This document shows positions 50,376 through 58,659 of a stretch of 64,000 nucleotides of DNA, one piece after another. Source of the DNA: CADEED01 sp020442965 (GTDB lineage Bacteria > Pseudomonadota > Gammaproteobacteria > Steroidobacterales > Steroidobacteraceae); NCBI GenBank assembly GCA_041395525.1, contig JAWLAH010000001.1, positions 124,001-188,000 of the forward strand, written 5' to 3'. The number at the start of each line of letters is the position of its first letter. Positions within the stretch are counted from its first letter, which is position 1. A model generated the notes under the pieces. It did no database searches and was not told where the DNA came from. It was given only the letters and a program-made list of their open reading frames with translations. The position numbers and the translations under genes were made by a program.

Positions 50376-51207
50376 TCGAGCCCACGTCCAGGCGCGTCTG
50401 CGGAAACTTGAGTGGCAGCTGCTCGAGTTCGTAGCGCAGGATTTGCGACACGGCAAAGTCACGAAACCACTTTCGATTGGCCGGGATCACATACCACGGC
50501 GCGTGAGCGGTGGAGCATTTTTCCAGCATGATCTCGAACGCCTCGTTGTAGGCGTCCCATTGCGTGCGCTTCTCGAGATCGCCCAGATCGAACTTCCAGT
50601 TCTTCTTGCGATCATCCAGTCGGTCCTGAAACCGCTCGCGCTGCTCCTCTTTGCTGATGTGCAGAAAGAGCTTGACGATGCGCGTGTCACACTCCGCGAG
50701 GATGCGTTCGAACTCATTGATCTGATCGTAGCGTCGTTCCCAGACCGCGCGTGGCACCAGATCGTTGACGCGCACGATCAAAACGTCTTCGTAATGTGAG
50801 CGGTTGAATACCGCGATCGACCCGCGCGCCGGTGCAGCCTTGTGCACGCGCCAAAGAAAATCGTGTTGCAACACTTCCGATGAGGGCGCCTTGAACGCCG
50901 TCACCGTGCAACCCTGCGGATTGAACGCGGTGAAGACCCGGCGGATCGTTGAGTCCTTGCCACCACCATCGATCGCCTGAATGACAACGAGCATGCTGAA
51001 GCGCCCATCAGCATAGAGCTGAAACTGCAACTGCTCCAGCTTGTTGCGATTGTCGGCGGTCGCAACGACACACTTGTCCTTGTCCCAACCGAAATCGCGT
51101 GTGGCATCCGCGTCCCGCAGTTTGAACTTCGAATCAGGCTTGACGCGCAGCGCGTCGGGGACGTCGCGACGTGACGGCTTCTTGTCGTTGCGCTTCTTGT
51201 TAGGCAT
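50362..51207 (-). CDS. Polyphosphate kinase 2 family protein
   Basis: A 281-residue cytoplasmic enzyme that uses polyphosphate to phosphorylate nucleotides, or the reverse. The Walker A-like block is IQAIDGGGKDSTIRRVF, followed by FNRSHYEDVLIVRVNDLV (Walker B region) and the lid FLHISKEEQRERFQDRLDD. Single-domain class I and III PPK2 proteins have this size and use AMP or ADP; GGGKDS instead of the usual DAAGKDG is a variant also found in the family. The tail includes WYVIPANRKWFRDFAVSQIL, typical. The start, ATGCCTAACAAGAAGCGC, holds one of the CTAACAA copies described below. Confidence 0.93.
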   Translation of the reverse strand: MPNKKRNDKKPSRRDVPDALRVKPDSKFKLRDADATRDFGWDKDKCVVATADNRNKLEQLQFQLYADGRFSMLVVIQAIDGGGKDSTIRRVFTAFNPQGCTVTAFKAPSSEVLQHDFLWRVHKAAPARGSIAVFNRSHYEDVLIVRVNDLVPRAVWERRYDQINEFERILAECDTRIVKLFLHISKEEQRERFQDRLDDRKKNWKFDLGDLEKRTQWDAYNEAFEIMLEKCSTAHAPWYVIPANRKWFRDFAVSQILRYELEQLPLKFPQTRLDVGSIKLV

Positions 51208-51233
51208 GAATCACCCCCGGTTTCGATAGCCCG

Positions 51234-52352
51234 TCATGCAGGCCGTTTGCGTGGACGGCCAGCCAGCGGCACTTGCTGCGTGATGCAATGGATATTGCCG
51301 CCGCCCAGCAGGATCTCGCGCGTCGACACGCCGACTACCTTGCGGTCCGGAAACGCGCGTTTGAGGCGATTGGCGGCGAGCCGATCGGTCCGCGGATCAA
51401 GCAGTGGCATCACGATGCCGCCGTTGGCAATGTAGAAGTTGGTATAGCTGCCCGCCAGACGTGTGCGCTCCGGCCGTGGCCGAGCGTTCTCGCTGGCCTG
51501 CACGCCGCGCGCCTCCGCTGCAGTGGAAAAAAGCGGTCCGGGCTGCGGCAGCTTGATGATCTTGAGCGATCTGCCACGCGCATCTCGCGCGCGACACAAA
51601 CGGACGTAAGCATCGTGCGAAATCGCGAACTGCGGATCGCGACGATTGTCACACCAGCTGAGTGCGACCACGCCGGGGGCCACGAAACAGGCCAGCTCAT
51701 CGATGTGTCCATCGGTCTCGTCGTTGAACACGCCCTCGCCCAGCCAAATGATGCGCGACACACCCAGGTAGCGTTGCAGCCAAGTCTCGATCTCAGACTG
51801 GGAGCAGTTGGGATTGCGATTGCGGTTGAGGAGACATTGCTCCGTGACGAGCGCGGTGCCCTGCCCGTCCACATGGATCGCGCCTCCTTCGTTCACGAAC
51901 GGCGCGCGGTAGCGATCGACGCCCTCGATCTCGAGCACCTTGCGTGCAACGGCGTCGTCATTCGCCCAAGGAAAATACAGCCCTCCGTCAAGGCCACCCC
52001 AGGCATTGAAAACCCAGTCGACGCCGCGCCGCTCACCGCGCGCATTGACGACGAATGTCGGGCCGACATCGCGCATCCAGCAATCATCGTGCGACAGCTC
52101 GACGACGCGTATGCCGGGCGGCAACTGTTGTCTTGCAAACGCAAACTGCGCGCCGGATGCGCCGACGGAGACCGGTTCGAACCGGGCGATTGCCGTAACC
52201 ACTTCGACGAATACGCGCTGCGCTGGCAACGCGCCGTCACGCCAGTTGTCAGGGCGCTCCGGCCACAGCATCCAGCAGCCGGCATGCGGCTCGAATTCCG
52301 CCGGCATCCAGAACCGGTCTGCGGCGGGTGTGCGAGTCAGAGTATGGGACAT
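51234..52352 (-). CDS. aguA: Agmatine deiminase
   Basis: Converts agmatine to N-carbamoylputrescine and ammonia, in putrescine synthesis or arginine use. The 372-residue protein is full length and carries the catalytic Cys in GGGNIHCITQQVPL near the C-terminus, the guanidine-modifying Asp/His blocks DDCWMRDVGPTFV and NDETDGHIDELACFV, and WPERPDNWRDGA near the start. The partner hydrolase AguB is not next to it. It is divergent from icd, 108 bases apart. The putrescine/spermidine ABC transporter genes at the right edge complete a polyamine theme, but they are 8 kb away in a separate unit. Confidence 0.94.
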   Translation of the reverse strand: MSHTLTRTPAADRFWMPAEFEPHAGCWMLWPERPDNWRDGALPAQRVFVEVVTAIARFEPVSVGASGAQFAFARQQLPPGIRVVELSHDDCWMRDVGPTFVVNARGERRGVDWVFNAWGGLDGGLYFPWANDDAVARKVLEIEGVDRYRAPFVNEGGAIHVDGQGTALVTEQCLLNRNRNPNCSQSEIETWLQRYLGVSRIIWLGEGVFNDETDGHIDELACFVAPGVVALSWCDNRRDPQFAISHDAYVRLCRARDARGRSLKIIKLPQPGPLFSTAAEARGVQASENARPRPERTRLAGSYTNFYIANGGIVMPLLDPRTDRLAANRLKRAFPDRKVVGVSTREILLGGGNIHCITQQVPLAGRPRKRPA

Positions 52353-52460
52353 GGCACGAATTGTACGTGACGTATGCTAACATTTTACAGGCGTGTGACG
52401 AACGCGCCGGGTTTTGCACCTTGCACTCATCCCGAGCTATTTCACAAGAGACCTCAAGCC
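52353..52460. promoter_or_regulatory. Divergent promoter region of aguA and icd
   Basis: A 108-base region rich in A+T relative to its flanks. It contains TATGCTAACATTTTACA, which could serve as a -10 area for icd, and a CTAACA copy. I could not fix a -35 box with proper spacing. Confidence 0.4.
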
Positions 52461-53768
52461 ATGGCGACAGCTTCCAGCCCCCATCCAACGCCGCCGGCCG
52501 GCGGCACCAAGATTTCGATCAGCAACGGCAAACTCAAGGTTCCTGATCAACCGATCGTTCCTTTCATCGAGGGTGACGGCACCGGTCCAGACATCTGGCG
52601 CGCCAGTGTGCGCGTGCTCGATGCAGCTGTGGCCAAGAGCTACGGCGGCAAGCGCAAGATCCACTGGATGGAGGTTTATGCTGGCGAGAAAGCTCACAAA
52701 CAATTCAACACCTGGCTACCCGATGAGACCGTCGCTGCGTGTCGCGAGTATCTCGTCTCGATCAAGGGCCCACTAACGACCCCGATAGGCGGTGGCATTC
52801 GCTCGCTCAACGTGGCGCTGCGCCAGATGCTCGATCTGTATGTTTGCTTACGCCCGGTGCGCTGGTTCAAGGGTGTGCCCTCGCCCGTGCGCTCGCCCGA
52901 GAAGGTCGACATGGTGATCTTTCGCGAAAACACCGAGGACATATACGCTGGCATCGAATTTGAAGCCGGGTCGGACGAAAACAGGAAATTCCAGGAACTG
53001 TTCAAACAGAACTTCCCGAAGGCATACGCGAAAATCCGCTTCCCCAATACCTCGGGCATTGGTATCAAACCGATCTCGCAGGAGGGCACCGAGCGGCTAT
53101 TCCGGGCCGCGCTCGAGTATGCGATCACTAACAAGCGTGCCAGCATGACGATCGTGCACAAAGGCAACATCATGAAGTTCACGGAGGGAGCCTTCCGGAA
53201 CTGGGCCTATGCGCTGGCGGAGCGCGATTTTGCGCAGCAGACCTACACCTGGGATCAGTGGGAACGCACCAAAGCCGCCAAGGGCGAGAAAGCCGCCAAT
53301 GAGGAACAGGCCGCGGCGGTCAAGGCTGGCAAGCTGATCGTCAAAGATGCGATCGCCGATATCACGCTGCAACAGGTGCTGACGCGCCCTAACGAGTTCG
53401 ACGTCATCGCCACGATGAATCTGAACGGCGACTATCTGTCCGACGCTCTCGCGGCTCAGGTCGGCGGCATCGGCATTGCCCCGGGCGGCAACGTCAACTA
53501 TGTGACGGGTCATGCGGTATTCGAGGCGACTCACGGTACGGCGCCCAAGTACGCCAATCTCGACAAGGTGAATCCGGGTTCCCTTATTCTGTCGGGCGAA
53601 ATGATGCTGCGTTACCTGGGCTGGACTGAAGCTGCCGACGCCATCATCACGGCGATGGATAAGACCATCGGCCAGAAGACTGTCACCTACGACTTTGCGC
53701 GCCTGATGGACGGTGCCAAGGAAGTCAAGTGCAGCGAATTTGGTGATGCGCTGATCCGCAACCTCTAG
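52461..53768 (+). CDS. icd: NADP-dependent isocitrate dehydrogenase
   Basis: A TCA-cycle enzyme that converts isocitrate to 2-oxoglutarate, CO2 and NADPH. The 435-residue protein is close to the E. coli type: VPFIEGDGTGPDIW at the start, IRENTEDIYAGIE, VHKGNIMKFTEG, the NADP block DVIATMNLNGDYLSDALAAQVGG and GIGIAPG. The Ser in GGGIRSLNVALRQ matches E. coli Ser113, the target of AceK. ATG 52461 is chosen because the usual family start follows it closely; an upstream reading from 52374 lies in the promoter region. The aceK gene follows after seven bases, so enzyme and regulator are made together. Confidence 0.97.
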   Translation: MATASSPHPTPPAGGTKISISNGKLKVPDQPIVPFIEGDGTGPDIWRASVRVLDAAVAKSYGGKRKIHWMEVYAGEKAHKQFNTWLPDETVAACREYLVSIKGPLTTPIGGGIRSLNVALRQMLDLYVCLRPVRWFKGVPSPVRSPEKVDMVIFRENTEDIYAGIEFEAGSDENRKFQELFKQNFPKAYAKIRFPNTSGIGIKPISQEGTERLFRAALEYAITNKRASMTIVHKGNIMKFTEGAFRNWAYALAERDFAQQTYTWDQWERTKAAKGEKAANEEQAAAVKAGKLIVKDAIADITLQQVLTRPNEFDVIATMNLNGDYLSDALAAQVGGIGIAPGGNVNYVTGHAVFEATHGTAPKYANLDKVNPGSLILSGEMMLRYLGWTEAADAIITAMDKTIGQKTVTYDFARLMDGAKEVKCSEFGDALIRNL

Positions 53769-53775
53769 TCGGCAT

Positions 53776-55557
53776 GTGACTGCCAACGATAGGGCAGCAC
53801 CACCCGCTCCCACCGTCACCGTTGCGAGTGACGGCGGGAGCGAGCTGGTCGGGCGATGCGCCCGCCATATCGTCGATTCATTCGCCGACTACAACAGCGC
53901 GTTCCGCGAAATTACGCGACGTGCACCCGGTCGATTCGATCAGCGCGACCTCAAGGGTAGTCAGCGTGACGCAGTGGAGCGCATCGAGCTATACGATCGA
54001 TTCGTTACCAGCACGATTGCGCAGCTCGAATTGAAACTGGGCGCTCGCAGTCACGACAAAACACTATGGCATCAGATCCGCCAGGCGTTCGCAACGGCGA
54101 TCGCGGGCCTGCCGGATAACGAATTTACCAAGACGTTCTTCAGCTCGATCACCCGACGCCTGTTCCATACCGTTGGCGTGGCGCGCGCAATAGAGTTCGT
54201 CGCGACGGAACTCGATCCACTTGCTTCTGTTACGAGCGAAGTCATCAAAGACACTTACACCAATCGGGGTGCATTGTCGCTGTTGGTAGAGGATCTGCTC
54301 GACAATCTGCACTACCGATCGCGCTGGCGGGATTTCGACCACAGCGTCCAGCATGTAACGACCGAAATTGAGCGCCATCATGGTCAGAGTGACGAACGGC
54401 GCGCCGTGCAACGTATCGAAGTGATTCGGCCAGTGTTTTACCAGGTCGGCCGCGCCTATCTGGTCGGGCGCGTCATCGGACGGGGCTATGTACGTCCGCT
54501 GGTCGTCGCGCTGAAGAATACCGAACGCGGGATACTCGTCGACGCCGTCATGCTGAACGAGGACGACGTCAGTATATTGTTTGGTTTCACGCGGTCCTAC
54601 TTCCATGTTGACCTCGATCGGGTCGGCGAGGCGGTGGTATTTCTCAAACAACTGTTGCCGCGCAAGCCGGTCAGCGAGCTCTTCACTGTCCTCGGACGTG
54701 CCAAACAAGGCAAGACCGAACGCTATCGGGAACTTATGCGTCATCTGTCCACCGCGACGGATCGCTTCGTACACGCACCGGGCGAGCGCGGGCTGGTGAT
54801 GGTGTGCTTCACACTGCCTTCATTCGATGTGGTGTTCAAGGTCATTCGCGACAAATTCCCCTATCCAAAGACCGTTCTGCGCGACGAAGTGTTAGCCAAG
54901 TATCGCTTCGTCTTCAAGCATGATCGGGCCGGTCGACTGGTGGACGCACAGGAATTCAAGCGGCTGCGCTTTCGACGCGAGTTGTTCGCACCGGAACTCA
55001 TCGAGGAACTGCTGAGTGAAACCGCCGCGACGGTCCACGGCGAAGGCGATGATTTGATTTTCGATCACGTCTATATCGAGAGACGCATGACGCCTCTCAA
55101 CTTGTACTTGCGTGAGGCTTCCGCCGCGGCAGCCGAACGCGCTGTGATCGACTACGGCCAGGCGATTCGTGACCTGGCGTATACGAATATCTTCGCCGGT
55201 GATCTCCTGCTCAAGAACTTTGGCGTAACACGCCACGGACGCGTGATCTTCTACGACTACGACGAGCTTTGTCAGCTGGCAGACTGCCGATTTCGCGATC
55301 TGCCGCAAGCACAGAACGAAGACGACGAGATGCGGGGCGAACCTTGGTTCTATGTCGCCGATAACGACGTATTTCCGGAGACCTTCATCAGGTTCCTGGC
55401 GTTCGATGACTCGCAGCAGGCGGCGTTCATGCGCGTCCACGGCGATATCCTGACCGCGGATTTCTGGCGCCAACTGCAAGCGCGGATCGCAGAAGGCGAA
55501 GTACTCGAAGTGCTACCCTATTCGCACCATCGTGTGCGGGTTGCCAGCAGCGTGTAA
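53776..55557 (+). CDS. aceK: Isocitrate dehydrogenase kinase/phosphatase
   Basis: A bifunctional 593-residue enzyme that switches isocitrate dehydrogenase off and on by phosphorylating its active-site Ser, steering carbon into the glyoxylate bypass. Blocks fit the family: WRDFDHSVQHVTTEIERH-like regulatory half, PLVVALKNTERGILVDAVMLNEDDVSILFGFTRSYF, the ATP site region FEVVFKVIRDKFPYPK with its Lys, and the kinase loop LAYTNIFAGDLLLKNFGVTRHGRVIFYDYDE. GTG 53776 is the likely start. Pairing with icd instead of aceBA is the notable point. The glyoxylate-bypass enzymes are not in this window. Confidence 0.96.
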   Translation: MTANDRAAPPAPTVTVASDGGSELVGRCARHIVDSFADYNSAFREITRRAPGRFDQRDLKGSQRDAVERIELYDRFVTSTIAQLELKLGARSHDKTLWHQIRQAFATAIAGLPDNEFTKTFFSSITRRLFHTVGVARAIEFVATELDPLASVTSEVIKDTYTNRGALSLLVEDLLDNLHYRSRWRDFDHSVQHVTTEIERHHGQSDERRAVQRIEVIRPVFYQVGRAYLVGRVIGRGYVRPLVVALKNTERGILVDAVMLNEDDVSILFGFTRSYFHVDLDRVGEAVVFLKQLLPRKPVSELFTVLGRAKQGKTERYRELMRHLSTATDRFVHAPGERGLVMVCFTLPSFDVVFKVIRDKFPYPKTVLRDEVLAKYRFVFKHDRAGRLVDAQEFKRLRFRRELFAPELIEELLSETAATVHGEGDDLIFDHVYIERRMTPLNLYLREASAAAAERAVIDYGQAIRDLAYTNIFAGDLLLKNFGVTRHGRVIFYDYDELCQLADCRFRDLPQAQNEDDEMRGEPWFYVADNDVFPETFIRFLAFDDSQQAAFMRVHGDILTADFWRQLQARIAEGEVLEVLPYSHHRVRVASSV

Positions 55558-55567
55558 GGAGCCCGTC

Positions 55568-55768
55568 GTGAATCGACTGTTAGTGATGATCGGTGTGCTG
55601 GTTGTGGCCGCCGGGCTGGCATGGCCCTGGGTCTCGAAGCTGCCGCTGTTCCGTCTTCCTGGCGACATAGTAGTCGATCGACCGGGCGCGAAGTTTTTTT
55701 TCCCGTTGACGACGCTGCTGCTGGTCAGCGCAGTGGTTTCCCTGATCCTCTGGTTGATCCGCCGTTGA
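55568..55768 (+). CDS. DUF2905 small membrane protein
   Basis: A 66-residue protein with two spans (about 3-22 and 43-63). The loop GLPLFRLPGDIVVDRPGAKFFFP holds the family motif LPGDI. AAGGAG, overlapping the aceK stop, lies six bases before GTG 55568, so it is translated from the same mRNA as icd-aceK. The loop contains a run of eight T in codons for Phe, a mutation-prone spot. Function unknown. No functional link to isocitrate control is known to me. Confidence 0.9.
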   Translation: MNRLLVMIGVLVVAAGLAWPWVSKLPLFRLPGDIVVDRPGAKFFFPLTTLLLVSAVVSLILWLIRR

Positions 55769-55810
55769 CTCCGCGCCGAGAACTACGGTGCCATGCGGCA
55801 ACGAGTCGCA

Positions 55811-56536
55811 TCAATCGTTAGACGATGCGGCCCCCAATAGTTTGGCGAGCCGCGCCCTCACTTCCGCGTCTGGCCTGGCTGCGGCGAGCGCACTTGCTGT
55901 GAGCCCCAGTTCTCCCGCAGCAGCTTCGACGGTTTCCGGCGCGTAGATCCCGGGCTGCAACCACTCCGTTGCCAGCAGGTGTGCAATATAGACGGCCGCA
56001 CAGTTCTTGGGCCCGGCCGGGAACTCGCCAAAGCGCCGCCAGCCCAGCGCCGTCGCGCCAACGGCCGCCGGCATACCCCACCAGCGCAGCGTTCGCTCGG
56101 CGAGATCCGCCGATTGCTGTGCCACCAAGGTCGCACGGCTTGGCGCATCGAGAGCGACTTTGGCCTCCGATTCGCAGCGGCTGAGTGTCGCGAGCGCGAG
56201 GGCATCGCCTATCCGATGCAAAAGCGCAGCCGCAGCGCTCACGGAGGCCTGCGCACCGATCTCGCACGCAACCCGTGGCGCACAGAAGGCCGTCGCCAGC
56301 GTTTCACGCCACAGCAATTCAAGTTGCGTCTGATTGGCCGCAGCGCTGAACGCGACTCGCCGTAACGCATCGAGCTCGCTGACGCCCGGCAAAGGCGCCC
56401 AAGACTGCAGTGCCGAGAAATCGAGCGGCGCAGGCGGCAACTCGCGCAGCTTCTGCGCAAAGAGCTCCGCAACCGCGCGGCGCGCCTGAAGTGCCCGAGG
56501 TTCTACAGCAACCGACTCGAATCTGCGATTCAACAT
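55811..56536 (-). CDS. HDOD-like domain protein
   Basis: A 241-residue soluble protein that looks like a degenerate HDOD domain: FSALQSWAPLPGVSELDALRRVAFSAAANQTQLELLWRETL.., then VSAAAALLHRIGDALALATLSR, typical of the HD-related helical fold without the catalytic His-Asp pair. HDOD proteins act in signalling, often with nucleotide second messengers. Alanine content is very high, so the assignment rests on pattern and length only. It is alone, divergent from nothing and 41 bases from DUF2905's end. Confidence 0.68.
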   Translation of the reverse strand: MLNRRFESVAVEPRALQARRAVAELFAQKLRELPPAPLDFSALQSWAPLPGVSELDALRRVAFSAAANQTQLELLWRETLATAFCAPRVACEIGAQASVSAAAALLHRIGDALALATLSRCESEAKVALDAPSRATLVAQQSADLAERTLRWWGMPAAVGATALGWRRFGEFPAGPKNCAAVYIAHLLATEWLQPGIYAPETVEAAAGELGLTASALAAARPDAEVRARLAKLLGAASSND

Positions 56537-56722
56537 AAGATCGCCCTGACGGCGGAACGCCGTGAAACAAGGACGAACTGCGGGCGAAGAACCCTGAACA
56601 GGAGCGTGACGAATCTGAGAGCGCGAGGCCAGCGTCAGGTTGAAAAAATCGGAACACGCGGCAATCGATACTGAAATAACGAGACGCCGATCACGTCACA
56701 GAGTGAATCGCTGGAAACGAAT

Positions 56723-57889
56723 TCAGATCTTGCCGAGCGCCTGCTCGAGATCCGCGATCAAATCGTCGACGTCTTCCAGGCCAATCGAAAAACGGATGGT
56801 CCCCGGCGCCAGACCGGACGCGGCATATTCCGCGGCGGTCAGGTCTTTGCCACCGAGCATCTGCGGCGGTAGGACGAGCGACTCGGCCGAACCCAAACTT
56901 GCCGTCATTGCAAAGAGCTGCAGCGCCTCCGTAAAGCGAGCGCCTGCATCGTCGCCAGCCCGCAGACGAAACGTGATCACGGATCCCATGTCGGACATCT
57001 GTCTCGCCGCCAGCGACGCCTGCGGATGCGACGCCAGCCCCGGATAGCGCACCGCTGCGACCGCTGATTGCTGCTCGAGCCAGCTCGCGATCGCGAGTGC
57101 CGATACACATTGCTCGCGATAGCGCAGGAAATATGTCTTCAGACTTCGTTGCAGCAAGAACGCCGCGTGCGGATCGAGCAGCGCTCCTAACAATTCGAAT
57201 TCACGGCGCATCTCGGCGATCAATTCCTTGCTGGCGATCGCGGCACCGCCCATCACGTCGCCGGCTCCGGAGGCGTACTTGGTCAGACTGTGGACAAACA
57301 CATCGACTTCGTACTGACCGTGCTGGTGAAAGCCGGCAAACGTATTGTCCAGCACGGCCAGCGCACCGTGGCGATGCGCTAGCGAGACAATCCGCTCGAT
57401 GTCCGCGACTTTGAGCATCGGATTAGTCGGGCTCTCGAATAACACGAGACGGGTCGGTCGAGTAGCTAGCACTCGCTCTAACGAGTCGAGATCCTCGATC
57501 GACAACATGGTGTGTTCGACACCGAAGCGCGCCAGAAATCGCCGGGCGATCGCTCGGGTGGGCGGATAACTCTCGACGAAAACGACAATATGATCGCCCT
57601 GCTTGGTCAATGCCAGCAAGGTCTGGATCACTGCGTTGACGCCGCTCGCCGTCGCCAGACAGTCGGCTCTACCCTGTAACGCGGCAAGGGTCAGTTCCAG
57701 CTGCCGCGTGGTCGGATTGCTCGAGCGCATGTAGAAATAGCCCGGCCGCTCACCACGGAAAACCGCGAGCGCATCATCGACCGTATCGAACTCGTATTTG
57801 ACGCTCTGATAGATCGGCGCAATGACCGCTCGATTGCCAACCGGCGGTAAGGTGCTGGGAGGATGATTGACGAGCGTGCGTTTCTTCAT
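56723..57889 (-). CDS. Cys/Met metabolism PLP enzyme (trans-sulfuration family)
   Basis: A 388-residue PLP enzyme of the cystathionine gamma-synthase/beta-lyase/methionine gamma-lyase family. The PLP lysine is in VFVHSLTKYASGAGDVMGG, the phosphate-binding area in NPTTRQLELTLAALQGRADCLATASGVNAV, the Asp stacking on the cofactor in AVLDNTFAG, and SSNPTTRQ and ESLVLPPQM further along. Family members differ by few residues, so gamma-synthase, gamma-lyase or sulfhydrylase cannot be told apart here. It overlaps the omega-amidase gene by four bases. The next gene encodes a YbdL-like aminotransferase, which suggests methionine or homocysteine handling. Confidence 0.87.
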   Translation of the reverse strand: MKKRTLVNHPPSTLPPVGNRAVIAPIYQSVKYEFDTVDDALAVFRGERPGYFYMRSSNPTTRQLELTLAALQGRADCLATASGVNAVIQTLLALTKQGDHIVVFVESYPPTRAIARRFLARFGVEHTMLSIEDLDSLERVLATRPTRLVLFESPTNPMLKVADIERIVSLAHRHGALAVLDNTFAGFHQHGQYEVDVFVHSLTKYASGAGDVMGGAAIASKELIAEMRREFELLGALLDPHAAFLLQRSLKTYFLRYREQCVSALAIASWLEQQSAVAAVRYPGLASHPQASLAARQMSDMGSVITFRLRAGDDAGARFTEALQLFAMTASLGSAESLVLPPQMLGGKDLTAAEYAASGLAPGTIRFSIGLEDVDDLIADLEQALGKI

Positions 57890-58659
57890 GTCTCGAGCCT
57901 ATAGTGGTCGGCGTCCAGATGCGCCGGAAACTTGCGGCGAAATTCATCGAGTGGCCCGATCTCGAGCGTTGCGCTCACGACACCGGCCACGTCGGCCAAC
58001 TTTGCCAGCGGCTGACCGAGATAGTCGACAATGGCACTGTCCCCGGCATAGCTCACGCCATTGCCGTCTGTGCCGATGCGGTTGACACCTGCCACGTAGC
58101 TCAAATTCTCGATCGCGCGCGCGAGCAACAACTGCTGCCAGGGATAGCGCCGCACCGCCGGCCAATTGGCGACATACACTAACAAGTCGTATTCGAACCC
58201 CGCTCGTCGTCGACTCCACACCGGAAACCGCAAGTCGTAGCAAATGAGCGGCGCTATCCGAAAACCGCGCCACTCGATCAGCAGCTGCCGATCACCGGCC
58301 GTATAGTGCTCATGTTCCCGAGCCATGCGGAACAAGTGTCTTTTGTCATAAGACGATACCGCGCCATCCGGCGTGACCCAGAACAATCTGTTGAAATACT
58401 GTCCGGCCGATTGGACGACGACGCTGCCGGTGATCGCGGCGTCGATCCGCTCTGCCTGCGCGCGCAACCAATCGCGCGTCGCGGCGCCGTCCTGCTCGGC
58501 GAGCCGCGCAGGCTGCATCGTGAAACCCGTCGTGAACATTTCCGGCAGTACCACCAGATCAACGCGACCGCGTAACGGCTCGAGCACGCTTGTAAACGCG
58601 TGATAATTAGCGCTGCGGTCCTCCCATGCGAGCGACTGTTGTACGAGCGCCAGCCTCAC
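57886..58659 (-). CDS. Omega-amidase / carbon-nitrogen hydrolase (YafV type)
   Basis: A 257-residue nitrilase-superfamily enzyme. The triad is visible: Glu in VVLPEMFTTGFTM, Lys in SSYDKRHLF and Cys in PLICYDLRFPVWSR. The block YVANWPAVRRYPWQQLLLARAIEN is typical of the YafV/Nit2 group, which hydrolyses the 2-oxo acid amides left after glutamine transamination. Its ATG overlaps the aminotransferase stop by four bases (ATGA), and the enzyme fits the transaminase/omega-amidase pathway used in methionine salvage. This supports YafV-type function over a general nitrilase. Confidence 0.9.
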   Translation of the reverse strand: MRLALVQQSLAWEDRSANYHAFTSVLEPLRGRVDLVVLPEMFTTGFTMQPARLAEQDGAATRDWLRAQAERIDAAITGSVVVQSAGQYFNRLFWVTPDGAVSSYDKRHLFRMAREHEHYTAGDRQLLIEWRGFRIAPLICYDLRFPVWSRRRAGFEYDLLVYVANWPAVRRYPWQQLLLARAIENLSYVAGVNRIGTDGNGVSYAGDSAIVDYLGQPLAKLADVAGVVSATLEIGPLDEFRRKFPAHLDADHYRLET

